A stretch of DNA of 7,969 nt from Rhodanobacteraceae bacterium (GCA_025924775.1 JAICHS010000096.1:1-7969), one strand, 5' to 3'. Shown: positions 1 to 5,322, numbered from the stretch's first letter. Notes: generated by a model from the letters alone, not told the origin. Program-made: numbers and translations.

Positions 1-203
1 ATCACCAGCGCGTCGCGCCGGCCGGCCGCGACGGCGTCGGCCTTGGCGGCGGCAAGCCGCGTGGCACGCGCCGCAGGGGATTCACCATCGCGCGGCGACT
101 CGTCGGCGTCCGGGGCGACCTGGCTGAAATCGGCGATGATGCGCCGCAGCAATTCCGCGCGGTAGCGCGACGTCGATGCCAGGATGATTGGCGGCGCGCT
201 CAT
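1..203 (-). CDS. Maf/YceF-family nucleotide pyrophosphatase, N-terminal part (cut by window edge)
   Basis: Maf-family proteins are cytoplasmic nucleoside triphosphate pyrophosphatases; the YceF branch is known to hydrolyse 7-methyl-GTP to the monophosphate. Only the first 67 residues are in the window. They show the Maf N-terminal signature: LASTSRYR at about residues 8-15 followed by ELL, PDADES at 31-36, Glu41, and RLAAAKADAV at 49-58. The ASTS-x-x-R form, rather than SxSPRR, is closer to E. coli YceF than to the dTTP/UTP-type Maf (YhdE). The ATG (203-201) overlaps the stop of the upstream minus-strand gene in an ATGA, so translational coupling is likely. In E. coli yceF also lies divergently next to yceD. 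The C-terminal half, with the catalytic Asp, lies outside the window, so the substrate subtype is inferred. Confidence 0.85.
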   Translation of the reverse strand, partial: MSAPPIILASTSRYRAELLRRIIADFSQVAPDADESPRDGESPAARATRLAAAKADAVAAGRRDALV

Positions 204-703
204 GGTTGCTGCGAAAGGTCCTCGATCTTTTCGCGCACGGCGGCTTCCAGTGCGCGCTGCGCGGAATCCAGTTCGCGCAATTGCTGCCCCAGCGCGCCGC
301 GGGCCTTGCCCATGGCCGTCACGGCTGCATCCAGTTCACGTTGGCTGGCGTGTTCAGCTTCGTCGCGCAACCACAGGCGATGCGCCAGCAATTCGCGCAG
401 CGCGGCATCGATCGCGTGCTTGGCGTGGTTCTCACCCGTGGCAGGCTGGTCGGGCCCAATGGACATGGACGCATGCGCGCGCTGCAGGCGCTGGCGGCAT
501 TCCTTGAGGTCGTGTTCGATGCCGTCGGCTTCCAGATACAGGGTGCGCAGGGTGCGCTGGTGGCGCATCTGGCGTACCAGCAGCCAGGCCACCGCGGCGC
601 ACGCGAGCACCGCCACCAGGGCCGGCAGGGCGATTGCGAGGGTGGCGACGGAAAGCGGGGTCAAGCGTGGGCCTGATGGGTAGAGCCTGAAAGAGGCAAG
701 CAT
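200..703 (-). CDS. Hypothetical single-TM, coiled-coil-rich protein upstream of maf
   Basis: I do not recognise this protein. With the ATG at 703 it is 167 residues. A hydrophobic stretch at about 17-43 (Ala/Val/Leu-rich, ending WLLVRQMRHQ) is a single transmembrane helix. The remaining roughly 120 residues are highly charged, Ala/Leu/Glu/Arg-rich and Gly-poor, as in a long coiled coil ending EKIEDLSQQP, so an inner-membrane protein with a cytoplasmic helical tail is likely. The start is uncertain: TTG at 715 (171 aa), ATG at 703 and TTG at 664, just before the TM, are all possible, and none has a good Shine-Dalgarno. Its TGA shares ATGA with the maf start, which supports a real, co-translated gene. 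The TM-plus-coil layout resembles the N-terminus of RmuC, but the nuclease domain is missing and I infer no function. Confidence 0.65.
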   Translation of the reverse strand: MLASFRLYPSGPRLTPLSVATLAIALPALVAVLACAAVAWLLVRQMRHQRTLRTLYLEADGIEHDLKECRQRLQRAHASMSIGPDQPATGENHAKHAIDAALRELLAHRLWLRDEAEHASQRELDAAVTAMGKARGALGQQLRELDSAQRALEAAVREKIEDLSQQP

Positions 704-735
704 GATACGGGCCAAGCGCTGGCCGCGCCCGGCGG

Positions 736-764
736 TTGACTTTGTGCAGTGCGGAATCTAGCAT
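736..764 (+). promoter_or_regulatory. Candidate sigma70 promoter of the yceD-rpmF(-fab) operon
   Basis: TTGACT (736-741) and TAGCAT (759-764) are separated by 17 nt, matching the -35 and -10 consensus at 5/6 and 4/6. The predicted transcription start is about 771-772, only 2-3 nt before the yceD ATG at 774. A 7-bp inverted repeat, GCGGAAT(751-757)-CTAGC-ATTCCGC(763-769), overlaps the -10 and could be an operator or a chance palindrome. On the opposite strand TGCTAGATT (763-755) looks like an extended -10 for the divergent gene pair, but lacks a good -35. Confidence 0.5.
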
Positions 765-773
765 TCCGCGCTT

Positions 774-1313
774 ATGTCCGCGTCCTTGCCAGATTTCGTG
801 GACGCCGAGCGCATGGTGGCCGGGCGGCGGTCGTTCCAAGGTGTCCTGCAGGTCGCGGAACTGCCGCGTCTGGTCGATGCGCTGGCGAAGGATTCCGGAG
901 AGATTGCCTACGTGCTCGATTTCGAGCAAGGCCAGCTCGGTGACGCCGAGTTGCACGTTCGCCTGGCGGCGCAGTTGACGCTGGAATGCCAGCGCACGTT
1001 GCAGCCGTTCCAGTGGCCGGTCGAAGTCGATTCGCGGCTGGGACTGCTGGCGAGCGAGGACGACGCAGCCGCATTGCCGGAGCCTTGCGAACCGTTGCTG
1101 CTTGATCACGGCGCGTTGCAGCCGCGCCGGGTGATCGAGGATGAATTGTTGCTGGCGTTGCCGTTGGTTCCGATCAAACCCGGCAGCGAGATTTTGCAGG
1201 GCGAATGGAATTCGCCGGGGCAGGCGCCGCAGGACGCGCCGCGGGAAGCGGTGGTAGCGCATCCGTTCGCGGATTTGCGCGACCTGCTGCAAGCCCGCGA
1301 GAAGCATCGTTGA
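774..1313 (+). CDS. yceD: YceD, DUF177 family 23S rRNA accumulation protein
   Basis: YceD/DUF177 proteins are needed for normal 23S rRNA accumulation and are almost always encoded just before rpmF. The 179-aa product is near the family's usual length. It shows the characteristic LECQRTLQPF at 70-79, EPLLL at 106-110 and the most conserved block IEDELLLALPLVPIKP at 121-136, ending in a PFADL-type tail. Compared with the CxxC of E. coli YceD (ECQRC), the second Cys is Thr75, and the later Cys after the ALP block is missing, so a metal site is unlikely. ATG 774 is the first possible start because an in-frame TAG lies at 759-761. There is no Shine-Dalgarno, and a promoter-like pair places the transcript start at or next to the ATG. 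rpmF follows after 22 nt. Confidence 0.9.
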   Translation: MSASLPDFVDAERMVAGRRSFQGVLQVAELPRLVDALAKDSGEIAYVLDFEQGQLGDAELHVRLAAQLTLECQRTLQPFQWPVEVDSRLGLLASEDDAAALPEPCEPLLLDHGALQPRRVIEDELLLALPLVPIKPGSEILQGEWNSPGQAPQDAPREAVVAHPFADLRDLLQAREKHR

Positions 1314-1335
1314 AGCATTCGTCAGGAGAGCCATC

Positions 1336-1530
1336 ATGGCCGTTGCAAAGAGTCGCAAATCGCCTTCCCGCCGCGGCATGCGCCGTGCGCACGACGCGCT
1401 GGACAAGGTCCAGCTCGCCACCGACCCGACCTCGGGCGAAATCCATCGCCGCCACCACGTCACCAAGGACGGCTACTACCGTGGCCGCAAGGTGATCGAA
1501 GACAAGCAGGCGGTCGTCGACGAGGATTGA
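1336..1530 (+). CDS. rpmF: 50S ribosomal protein L32
   Basis: Small protein of the large ribosomal subunit. The 64 residues start MAVAKSRKSPSRRGMRRAHDAL, matching the L32 N-terminus (MAV...K...RSKRGMRRSHDAL in E. coli), followed by TSGEIHRRHHVTKDGYYRGRKVI, the family's C-terminal signature. It has no cysteines, so it is the zinc-independent form. The acidic tail after RKVIE (DKQAVVDED) makes it a little longer than the 57-aa E. coli protein. A clear AGGAG at 1324-1328 lies 7 nt before the ATG, unlike its operon partner yceD, which has none. The yceD-rpmF pairing is one of the best conserved in proteobacteria. A hairpin/T-tract terminator candidate follows, which would let rpmF be made at higher level than the fab genes downstream. 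Confidence 0.97.
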   Translation: MAVAKSRKSPSRRGMRRAHDALDKVQLATDPTSGEIHRRHHVTKDGYYRGRKVIEDKQAVVDED

Positions 1531-1533
1531 CCT

Positions 1534-1560
1534 CGTGGGCTGCAACGCTGCCAACCCACG
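1534..1560 (+). other. Stem-loop just after rpmF
   Basis: CGTGGG (1534-1539) and CCCACG (1555-1560) form a 6-bp stem. The 15-nt loop contains a small inner GCA/TGC pairing (1542-1544 with 1549-1551). It starts 4 nt after the rpmF stop and is followed at once by a second hairpin. There is no T-tract of its own, so it may protect the mRNA 3' end or slow polymerase rather than terminate. Confidence 0.4.
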
Positions 1561-1561
1561 T

Positions 1562-1591
1562 ACGGCGCTCGCGGGCGCCGTCGCGTTTTTT
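1562..1591 (+). terminator. Intrinsic terminator or attenuator between rpmF and fabH
   Basis: ACGGCGC (1562-1568) pairs perfectly with GCGCCGT (1575-1581) around a 6-nt loop. Four bases later comes T6 (1586-1591). The gap between stem and T-tract is longer than ideal, so partial read-through is plausible. That would suit a site that lowers fab expression relative to yceD-rpmF rather than ending the operon. Confidence 0.55.
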
Positions 1592-1624
1592 CGTGTGCGT
1601 CATGCTTGAACGGGGAGCCGCATC

Positions 1625-2593
1625 GTGACTTTTGCCCGCATCGTTGCCACCGGCAGCGCGTTACCCGAACGCGTCGTCACCAACGCCGATCTGGAGAAGA
1701 TCGTCGACACCAGCGACGAATGGATCCGCACGCGCACCGGTATTCGTGAACGGCATGTCGCGGCCGATGGCGAAACCACGGGCGACCTCGCGTTTCGTGC
1801 CGGGCAACAGGCGCTGGCCGACGCCGGCGTCAAGGCGTCCGACCTGGACATGGTGATCCTGGGCACCACCACGCCCGACATCGTGTTTCCCGCCACCGCG
1901 TGCCTGATCCAGGACCGGCTGGGTGCGAACGGCTGCATGGCGTTCGACGTCAACGCCGCATGCTCGGGTTTCGTGTATGCGCTGGGCGTCGCCAACAATT
2001 TCGTGCGCACGGGTCAGGTAAAGCGCGCGCTGGTGATGGGCGCCGAAACGCTGACGCGCATGGTCGACTGGAGCGAGCGCGAAACCTGCGTGCTGTTCGG
2101 CGACGGCGCTGGCGCGGTGGTGCTGGAGGCGTCCGACGAGCCCGGCATCCTTGCCACTTGCCTGCACGCCGATGGCGGTTACAAGGACCTGCTGTACAAC
2201 CCGGTCGGCGTGTCGGTGGGCTTCACGGACGAAAAGAACCACGGCGTGCGCATCAAGATGCGCGGCCGTGAGGTGTTCAAGATCGCGGTGAAGACCTTCG
2301 ACGCGTTGGTGGGCGAAACGCTGGCGGCCGCCGGAATGCAGGAGTCCGATGTGGACTGGCTGATTCCGCACCAGGCCAACCTGCGCATCATCGAAGCCAC
2401 GGCCAAGCGCCTTGGCATGTCGATGGACCGGGTGATCGTCACCGTGGACAAGCACGCCAACACCTCGTCAGGTTCGGTGCCGCTGGCGTTGGACGCCGCC
2501 GTGCGGTCCGGGCGTGTCAAGCGCGGCCAGAACCTGTTGCTGGAAGCTTTCGGCGGCGGCTTTACCTGGGCGTCGGCGATGCTCCGGTACTAG
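1625..2593 (+). CDS. fabH: Beta-ketoacyl-ACP synthase III
   Basis: FabH condenses an acyl-CoA primer (acetyl-CoA in most species) with malonyl-ACP to start fatty acid chains, in the cytoplasm. The 322-aa length is normal. The catalytic triad is visible: Cys113 in NAACSGF, His249 in IPHQAN and Asn279 in HANTSSGSVPLAL. Other family marks are DEWIRTRTGIRER at 31-43, GTTTPD at 80-85, FGDGAGAVV at 158-166 and the C-terminal FGGGFTWAS. The start is GTG at 1625, with GGAG at 1614-1617 placed 7 nt upstream. In E. coli plsX sits between rpmF and fabH; here only 94 nt with two hairpins do. A 197-nt structured spacer separates it from fabD. Primer specificity cannot be read from these motifs. Confidence 0.97.
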   Translation: MTFARIVATGSALPERVVTNADLEKIVDTSDEWIRTRTGIRERHVAADGETTGDLAFRAGQQALADAGVKASDLDMVILGTTTPDIVFPATACLIQDRLGANGCMAFDVNAACSGFVYALGVANNFVRTGQVKRALVMGAETLTRMVDWSERETCVLFGDGAGAVVLEASDEPGILATCLHADGGYKDLLYNPVGVSVGFTDEKNHGVRIKMRGREVFKIAVKTFDALVGETLAAAGMQESDVDWLIPHQANLRIIEATAKRLGMSMDRVIVTVDKHANTSSGSVPLALDAAVRSGRVKRGQNLLLEAFGGGFTWASAMLRY

Positions 2594-2649
2594 GCCGTGA
2601 GTCACCTGCCGGGCTTGGCAGCTTGGACGCCGGCGGTGCTTGCGCCACG

Positions 2650-2789
2650 GAGGCAGGATGCCGGCGTGGACATGCGCGAAGCGCATGGTCCGCAGGGCGT
2701 CACGCAACCTGCCTCGCGCGCGCTGGTGCTTGACGCTCCCGATTCGCTCCCGCCCGCGATCGTGAACTCCATACTTGAGCGAGGCAAGG
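2650..2789 (+). promoter_or_regulatory. Candidate RNA switch in the fabD leader (alternative pairing of the SD)
   Basis: One segment, CCTGCCTCGC (2708-2717), is complementary to two others. Upstream, GAGGCAGG (2650-2657) pairs with 2708-2715 in 8 perfect base pairs, enclosing the hairpin at 2666-2693. Downstream, GCGAGGCA (2779-2786) pairs with 2710-2717 in 8 perfect base pairs, extendable to 10 with a bulged A2787 (GG 2788-2789 with CC 2708-2709). The downstream partner contains the fabD Shine-Dalgarno GAGG (2781-2784), 6 nt before ATG 2791. The two folds exclude each other, giving an SD-free and an SD-hidden state. The pairing is seen in the sequence; regulation is inferred. No ligand or known riboswitch class is recognised. 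Confidence 0.35.
2666..2693. repeat. Strong palindrome in the fabH-fabD spacer
   Basis: CATGCGC (2671-2677), GAA (2678-2680), GCGCATG (2681-2687) is a perfect inverted repeat. It extends to GGACATGCGC against GCGCATGGTCC with one bulged G, plus a G-T wobble and a G-C pair outside. The core GCGAAGC matches a known exceptionally stable DNA mini-hairpin. A further inverted pair, ACGCCGGC (2627-2634) with GCCGGCGT (2660-2667), and CTGCC/GGCAG (2606-2610, 2617-2621) lie just upstream. This could be a dispersed intergenic palindromic element; only a genome-wide copy count would tell. Confidence 0.6.
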
Positions 2790-2790
2790 C

Positions 2791-3747
2791 ATGAATACCC
2801 AATCACCCATGGCAAACCTCGCATTCGTGTTTCCCGGCCAGGGCTCGCAGGCGGTCGGCATGCTGGGCGCGCTTGGCGCCGAGTTTCCGGAAGTCCGGCG
2901 CACCTTCGATGAGGCGTCGGAGGGCGCGGGCTTCGACCTGTGGGCGTTGTCGCAAGATGGCCCAGAGGAAGAACTTGGCAAGACCGAACACACGCAACCG
3001 GCTTTGCTTGCCGCAAGCGTGGCCGTGTGGCGCGTGTGGCTGGCGCAGGGTGGTCCGATGCCGGCGCAACTCGCAGGCCACAGCCTCGGGGAGTATTCCG
3101 CGCTCGTTTGCGCAGGCGCACTGCCGTTGCGCGAGGCGGCCGCGCTGGTGGCCGAGCGCGGTCACCTGATGCAGGCGGCGGTGCCGGCCGGCGTCGGCTC
3201 GATGGCGGCCGTGATCGGCGGCGATGACGAGGTCATCCGCACCGTGTGCAAGGAAGTGTCCGGCACCGAAATCGTCACGCCGGCCAACTACAACAGTCCC
3301 GGCCAGCTGGTCATCGCCGGCGATACGGCGGCGGTGGACCGCGCCGCGCAGAAACTTGCCGGGCTGGGCGTGCGCAAGGTCATCAAGCTGGCGGTTTCGG
3401 TGCCCTCGCACACGCCGCTGATGCGCGAAGCGGCGCAGCAGCTGGCCGCGCGCATGGCCGGGTTGCCGTGGCAGGTGCCGAGCGTACCGGTGATCCAGAA
3501 CGCGGATGCCAAGGCGCATGCCGGGATCGAATTCATCCGCGCGGCGCTGGAGCGCCAGTTGTACATGCCGGTCCTGTGGACCGACAGCGTGCAATCGCTG
3601 GTGCAAAATGGCGCCAGGAAGATCTTCGAATGCGGCCCCGGCAAGGTGCTGACGGGCCTGTGCCGGCGTATCGACAAGACGATCGAGGCGCGCGCGCTGG
3701 GGACGCCGGCCGAAATGGCCGAGGCGCTTGCAGCCGTTTCGAATTGA
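2791..3747 (+). CDS. fabD: Malonyl-CoA:ACP transacylase
   Basis: FabD moves malonyl from CoA to holo-ACP, supplying the extender unit for FabH and FabF. The 318-aa protein shows FVFPGQGSQ at 12-20, the nucleophile elbow GHSLGEYSAL with Ser98, Arg123 in AERGHLMQ (binds the malonyl carboxylate), NYNSPGQ at 167-172, the catalytic His207 in VPSHTPLM and the C-terminal ECGPGKVL. The start at 2791 is favoured by GAGG at 2781-2784, 6 nt upstream. The alternative ATG at 2809 (MANLAFVFPG) matches the usual family N-terminus in length but has no Shine-Dalgarno. The upstream SD lies in a segment that can be base-paired away, so translation may be controlled. The next gene begins 14 nt after the stop. 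Confidence 0.97.
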   Translation: MNTQSPMANLAFVFPGQGSQAVGMLGALGAEFPEVRRTFDEASEGAGFDLWALSQDGPEEELGKTEHTQPALLAASVAVWRVWLAQGGPMPAQLAGHSLGEYSALVCAGALPLREAAALVAERGHLMQAAVPAGVGSMAAVIGGDDEVIRTVCKEVSGTEIVTPANYNSPGQLVIAGDTAAVDRAAQKLAGLGVRKVIKLAVSVPSHTPLMREAAQQLAARMAGLPWQVPSVPVIQNADAKAHAGIEFIRAALERQLYMPVLWTDSVQSLVQNGARKIFECGPGKVLTGLCRRIDKTIEARALGTPAEMAEALAAVSN

Positions 3748-3761
3748 GTGTGGAGACGGCG

Positions 3762-3944
3762 ATGGGCAAGCCGCCACATGATTTGCCGATCTATCGATTA
3801 CTGACCGGACCGGACGACGCCAGCTTCTGCCGTCGCGTCAGCGAGGCGCTCGCACTGGGCTACGTCCTGTACGGTTCGCCTGCGGCAACCTTCGATGGCG
3901 AGCACGTCATCGTGGCGCAGGCCATCATCTGGCCCGATTCGTGA
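3762..3944 (+). CDS. Small DUF1737-type protein between fabD and fabG
   Basis: A 60-residue protein in an open frame fully separate from fabD and fabG. Its sequence YRLLTGPDDASFCRRV, then SEALALGYVLYGSP and VIVAQAIIWP, fits my recollection of the DUF1737 pattern (YRLLTG-DD--FC-RVSEAL--GY-LYGSP---...AQA). The function of that family is unknown. It has no signal peptide or TM segment, one Cys at residue 23, and looks like a compact cytoplasmic domain. The start is ATG 3762, with GGAG at 3752-3755 placed 6 nt upstream; GTG 3750 and TTG 3744, which overlaps the fabD stop, are alternatives. It lies 14 nt after fabD and 19 nt before fabG, so it is almost certainly co-transcribed with them. Gene order suggests a link to fatty acid synthesis, but this is guilt by association only. 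Confidence 0.85.
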   Translation: MGKPPHDLPIYRLLTGPDDASFCRRVSEALALGYVLYGSPAATFDGEHVIVAQAIIWPDS

Positions 3945-3963
3945 ACACCCGCGGGAGCATGGC

Positions 3964-4707
3964 ATGACAGGCATATTGCAGGGCGAAATCGCGCTGGTCA
4001 CCGGCGCCACGCGCGGCATTGGCGCCGCGATCGCGGACGAACTGGCCGCGCAGGGGGCGCGGGTGATCGGCACCGCCACCCGCGAAACCGGCGCGCAGGC
4101 GATCACGCAGCGGCTGTCCGCGCACGGCGGCGAAGGCCGCGTACTCGATGTCACCGACGGCGCGGCGGTGACGGCGCTGATCGACGCGATCGTGAAGGAA
4201 CGGGGCGGCCTGTCGATCCTGGTCAACAACGCCGGCATCACCCGCGACCAGTTGCTGATGCGGATGAAGGACGAGGATTGGCAGGTGATCCTCGACACCA
4301 ACCTGACTTCGGTGTACCGCACCTCGAAGGCCGTGATGCGCACCATGATGAAGGCGCGCCGCGGGCGCATCGTCAACATCGCGTCGGTGGTCGGCGTCAC
4401 CGGCAACCCCGGCCAGACCAATTACGCGGCGGCCAAGGCCGGCATCATCGCGTTCTCGAAATCGCTGGCGCGCGAAGTGGGTTCGCGCGGCATCACCGTC
4501 AACGTCGTGGCGCCCGGCTTCATCGACACCGACATGACCCGCTCGCTGGATGAAGACCAGCGCAAGGCACTGGAAGGCAGCATCGCGCTGGGGCGCCTGG
4601 GTGCGCCCGGCGACGTCGCGCACGCGGTCGCGTTCCTGGCCTCGCCGGCGGCAAGCTACATCACGGGCGAGACGCTGCACGTGAATGGCGGCATGTACAT
4701 GAGTTGA
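3964..4707 (+). CDS. fabG: 3-oxoacyl-ACP reductase
   Basis: FabG is the NADPH-dependent short-chain dehydrogenase that reduces beta-ketoacyl-ACP to the 3-hydroxy form in each FAS II cycle. The 247-aa length is typical. It has the cofactor motif TGATRGIG at 13-20, NNAG at 88-91, and the catalytic set Asn113, Ser141 (IVNIASVVG), Tyr154 and Lys158 (NYAAAK), followed by VAPGFIDTDMT and the C-terminal GETLHVNGGMYMS. I chose ATG 3964 because GGGAG at 3953-3957 lies 6 nt upstream and the protein then begins MTGILQGEIALVTG as in homologues; the frame extends 23 codons upstream without coding character. A GC-rich hairpin (CGCGG 4709-4713, CCGCG 4722-4726) follows the stop, without a T-tract. Confidence 0.97.
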   Translation: MTGILQGEIALVTGATRGIGAAIADELAAQGARVIGTATRETGAQAITQRLSAHGGEGRVLDVTDGAAVTALIDAIVKERGGLSILVNNAGITRDQLLMRMKDEDWQVILDTNLTSVYRTSKAVMRTMMKARRGRIVNIASVVGVTGNPGQTNYAAAKAGIIAFSKSLAREVGSRGITVNVVAPGFIDTDMTRSLDEDQRKALEGSIALGRLGAPGDVAHAVAFLASPAASYITGETLHVNGGMYMS

Positions 4708-5032
4708 TCGCGGCACCCCACCCGCGGCTCGCGTGAAAAGTCGGGCCATGGAGGCCGTGCGGGTCGCCACCGGCCGGAGCCGCTTGGGTTTGCGGGGAAT
4801 TTAATGGGGCGGCGACCAGGGATGATCGCACTCGATATGACCCGCGGAACCGGGTAATATTGCGACTTTCGTGCCGCGGTCAGGGCGATCAACTGGCTTC
4901 GGAATTTTCACGCGACCCCACGCGGGTCCCGATTTCAATCCGTATTCCGCGTGGCTCGATCGGGGCGCGCGGGCCGAGTGGGGAAGGGTTTGACCCAACC
5001 TCGAACGTTTTTGTCCCGGGAGGCACTGTCTC
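4708..5032. other. 325-nt acpP upstream region without a gene
   Basis: I see no credible coding frame here. It contains a short GC-rich hairpin right after fabG (4709-4726); a -10-like TTTAAT at 4800-4805 without a -35 partner; the inverted repeat at 4838-4882; a GACCC-CACGC-GGGTC hairpin at 4914-4928; a small GGGT/ACCC hairpin at 4986-4996; and the strong acpP Shine-Dalgarno GGGAGG at 5018-5023. Its length and composition suggest a separate promoter and long leader for acpP, but I cannot point to a convincing -35/-10 pair. Confidence 0.5.
4838..4882. promoter_or_regulatory. Inverted repeat around a TAATAT box upstream of acpP
   Basis: TGACCCGCGG (4838-4847) and CCGCGGTCA (4874-4882) are complementary over 9 bp with a single extra C. 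Between them lies TAATAT (4855-4860), a possible -10 at 4/6 consensus, partly overlapping a second small repeat ACCCG-CGGAAC-CGGGT (4840-4855). No good -35 is visible at 16-18 nt. It could be an operator for a dimeric regulator around an acpP promoter or a leader hairpin; the evidence does not decide. Confidence 0.3.
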
Positions 5033-5272
5033 ATGAGCAGCATCGAAGAGCGCGTCAAGAAGATCGTGGTCGATCAGTTGGGGGTCAAGGAAGATGATGT
5101 CACGCCGAACGCCTCGTTCGTTGACGATCTTGGCGCGGACTCGCTGGACACGGTGGAACTGGTGATGGCCCTCGAGGAAGAATTCGAAACCGAAATCCCG
5201 GACGAGGAAGCCGAAAAGATCACCACCGTGCAGCAGGCGGTGGATTACATCAAGGCGCACGTCAAGTCCTGA
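5033..5272 (+). CDS. acpP: Acyl carrier protein
   Basis: ACP carries the growing acyl chain on a 4'-phosphopantetheine arm through all FAS II steps and also serves lipid A and phospholipid synthesis. The 79-aa, strongly acidic protein has the canonical attachment motif GADSLDTVELVMALEEEF, with Ser37 (Ser36 without the initiator Met) as the modified residue, and the usual helix-IV end TTVQQAVDYI. A very good Shine-Dalgarno, GGGAGG (5018-5023), lies 9 nt before the ATG, as expected for one of the most abundant proteins of the cell. It is isolated by 325 nt upstream and 275 nt downstream, with a strong hairpin after it, so it is probably expressed at least partly as its own unit. Confidence 0.98.
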   Translation: MSSIEERVKKIVVDQLGVKEDDVTPNASFVDDLGADSLDTVELVMALEEEFETEIPDEEAEKITTVQQAVDYIKAHVKS

Positions 5273-5322
5273 ACTTGGCCGCGCGTGCCCCCGGGCGGCG
5301 CCCTGACGTGCCTGCGGCATTC

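Noticed and set aside
432..1466. 344-aa minus-strand frame spanning the divergent promoter region, yceD and rpmF
   Set aside because: It runs antisense through two verified genes and in another frame through the hypothetical membrane gene, with no domain seen.
2597..2794. 65-aa plus-strand frame (GTG start) filling the fabH-fabD spacer and overlapping the fabD ATG
   Set aside because: Its GTG lies 3 nt after the fabH stop without a proper SD, the peptide has no domain look, and the spacer is better explained by its hairpins; the ATGA overlap alone is not enough.
3246..3761. Upstream extension of the DUF1737 frame into fabD
   Set aside because: The extension is the +2 frame of fabD with an unlikely composition; the SD at 3752-3755 sets the start at 3762.
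2803..3777. 324-aa minus-strand frame opposite fabD
   Set aside because: Antisense to a verified fabD and rich in Arg/His, with no domain.
3895..3963. 23-codon N-terminal extension of fabG
   Set aside because: It overlaps the DUF1737 gene, lacks coding character, and FabG homologues start near MxGxLxGxxALVTG; the SD fits ATG 3964.
4990..4995. TTGACC as a -35 for an acpP promoter
   Set aside because: No -10-like sequence at 16-18 nt downstream; the expected position is GTCCCG and runs into the SD.
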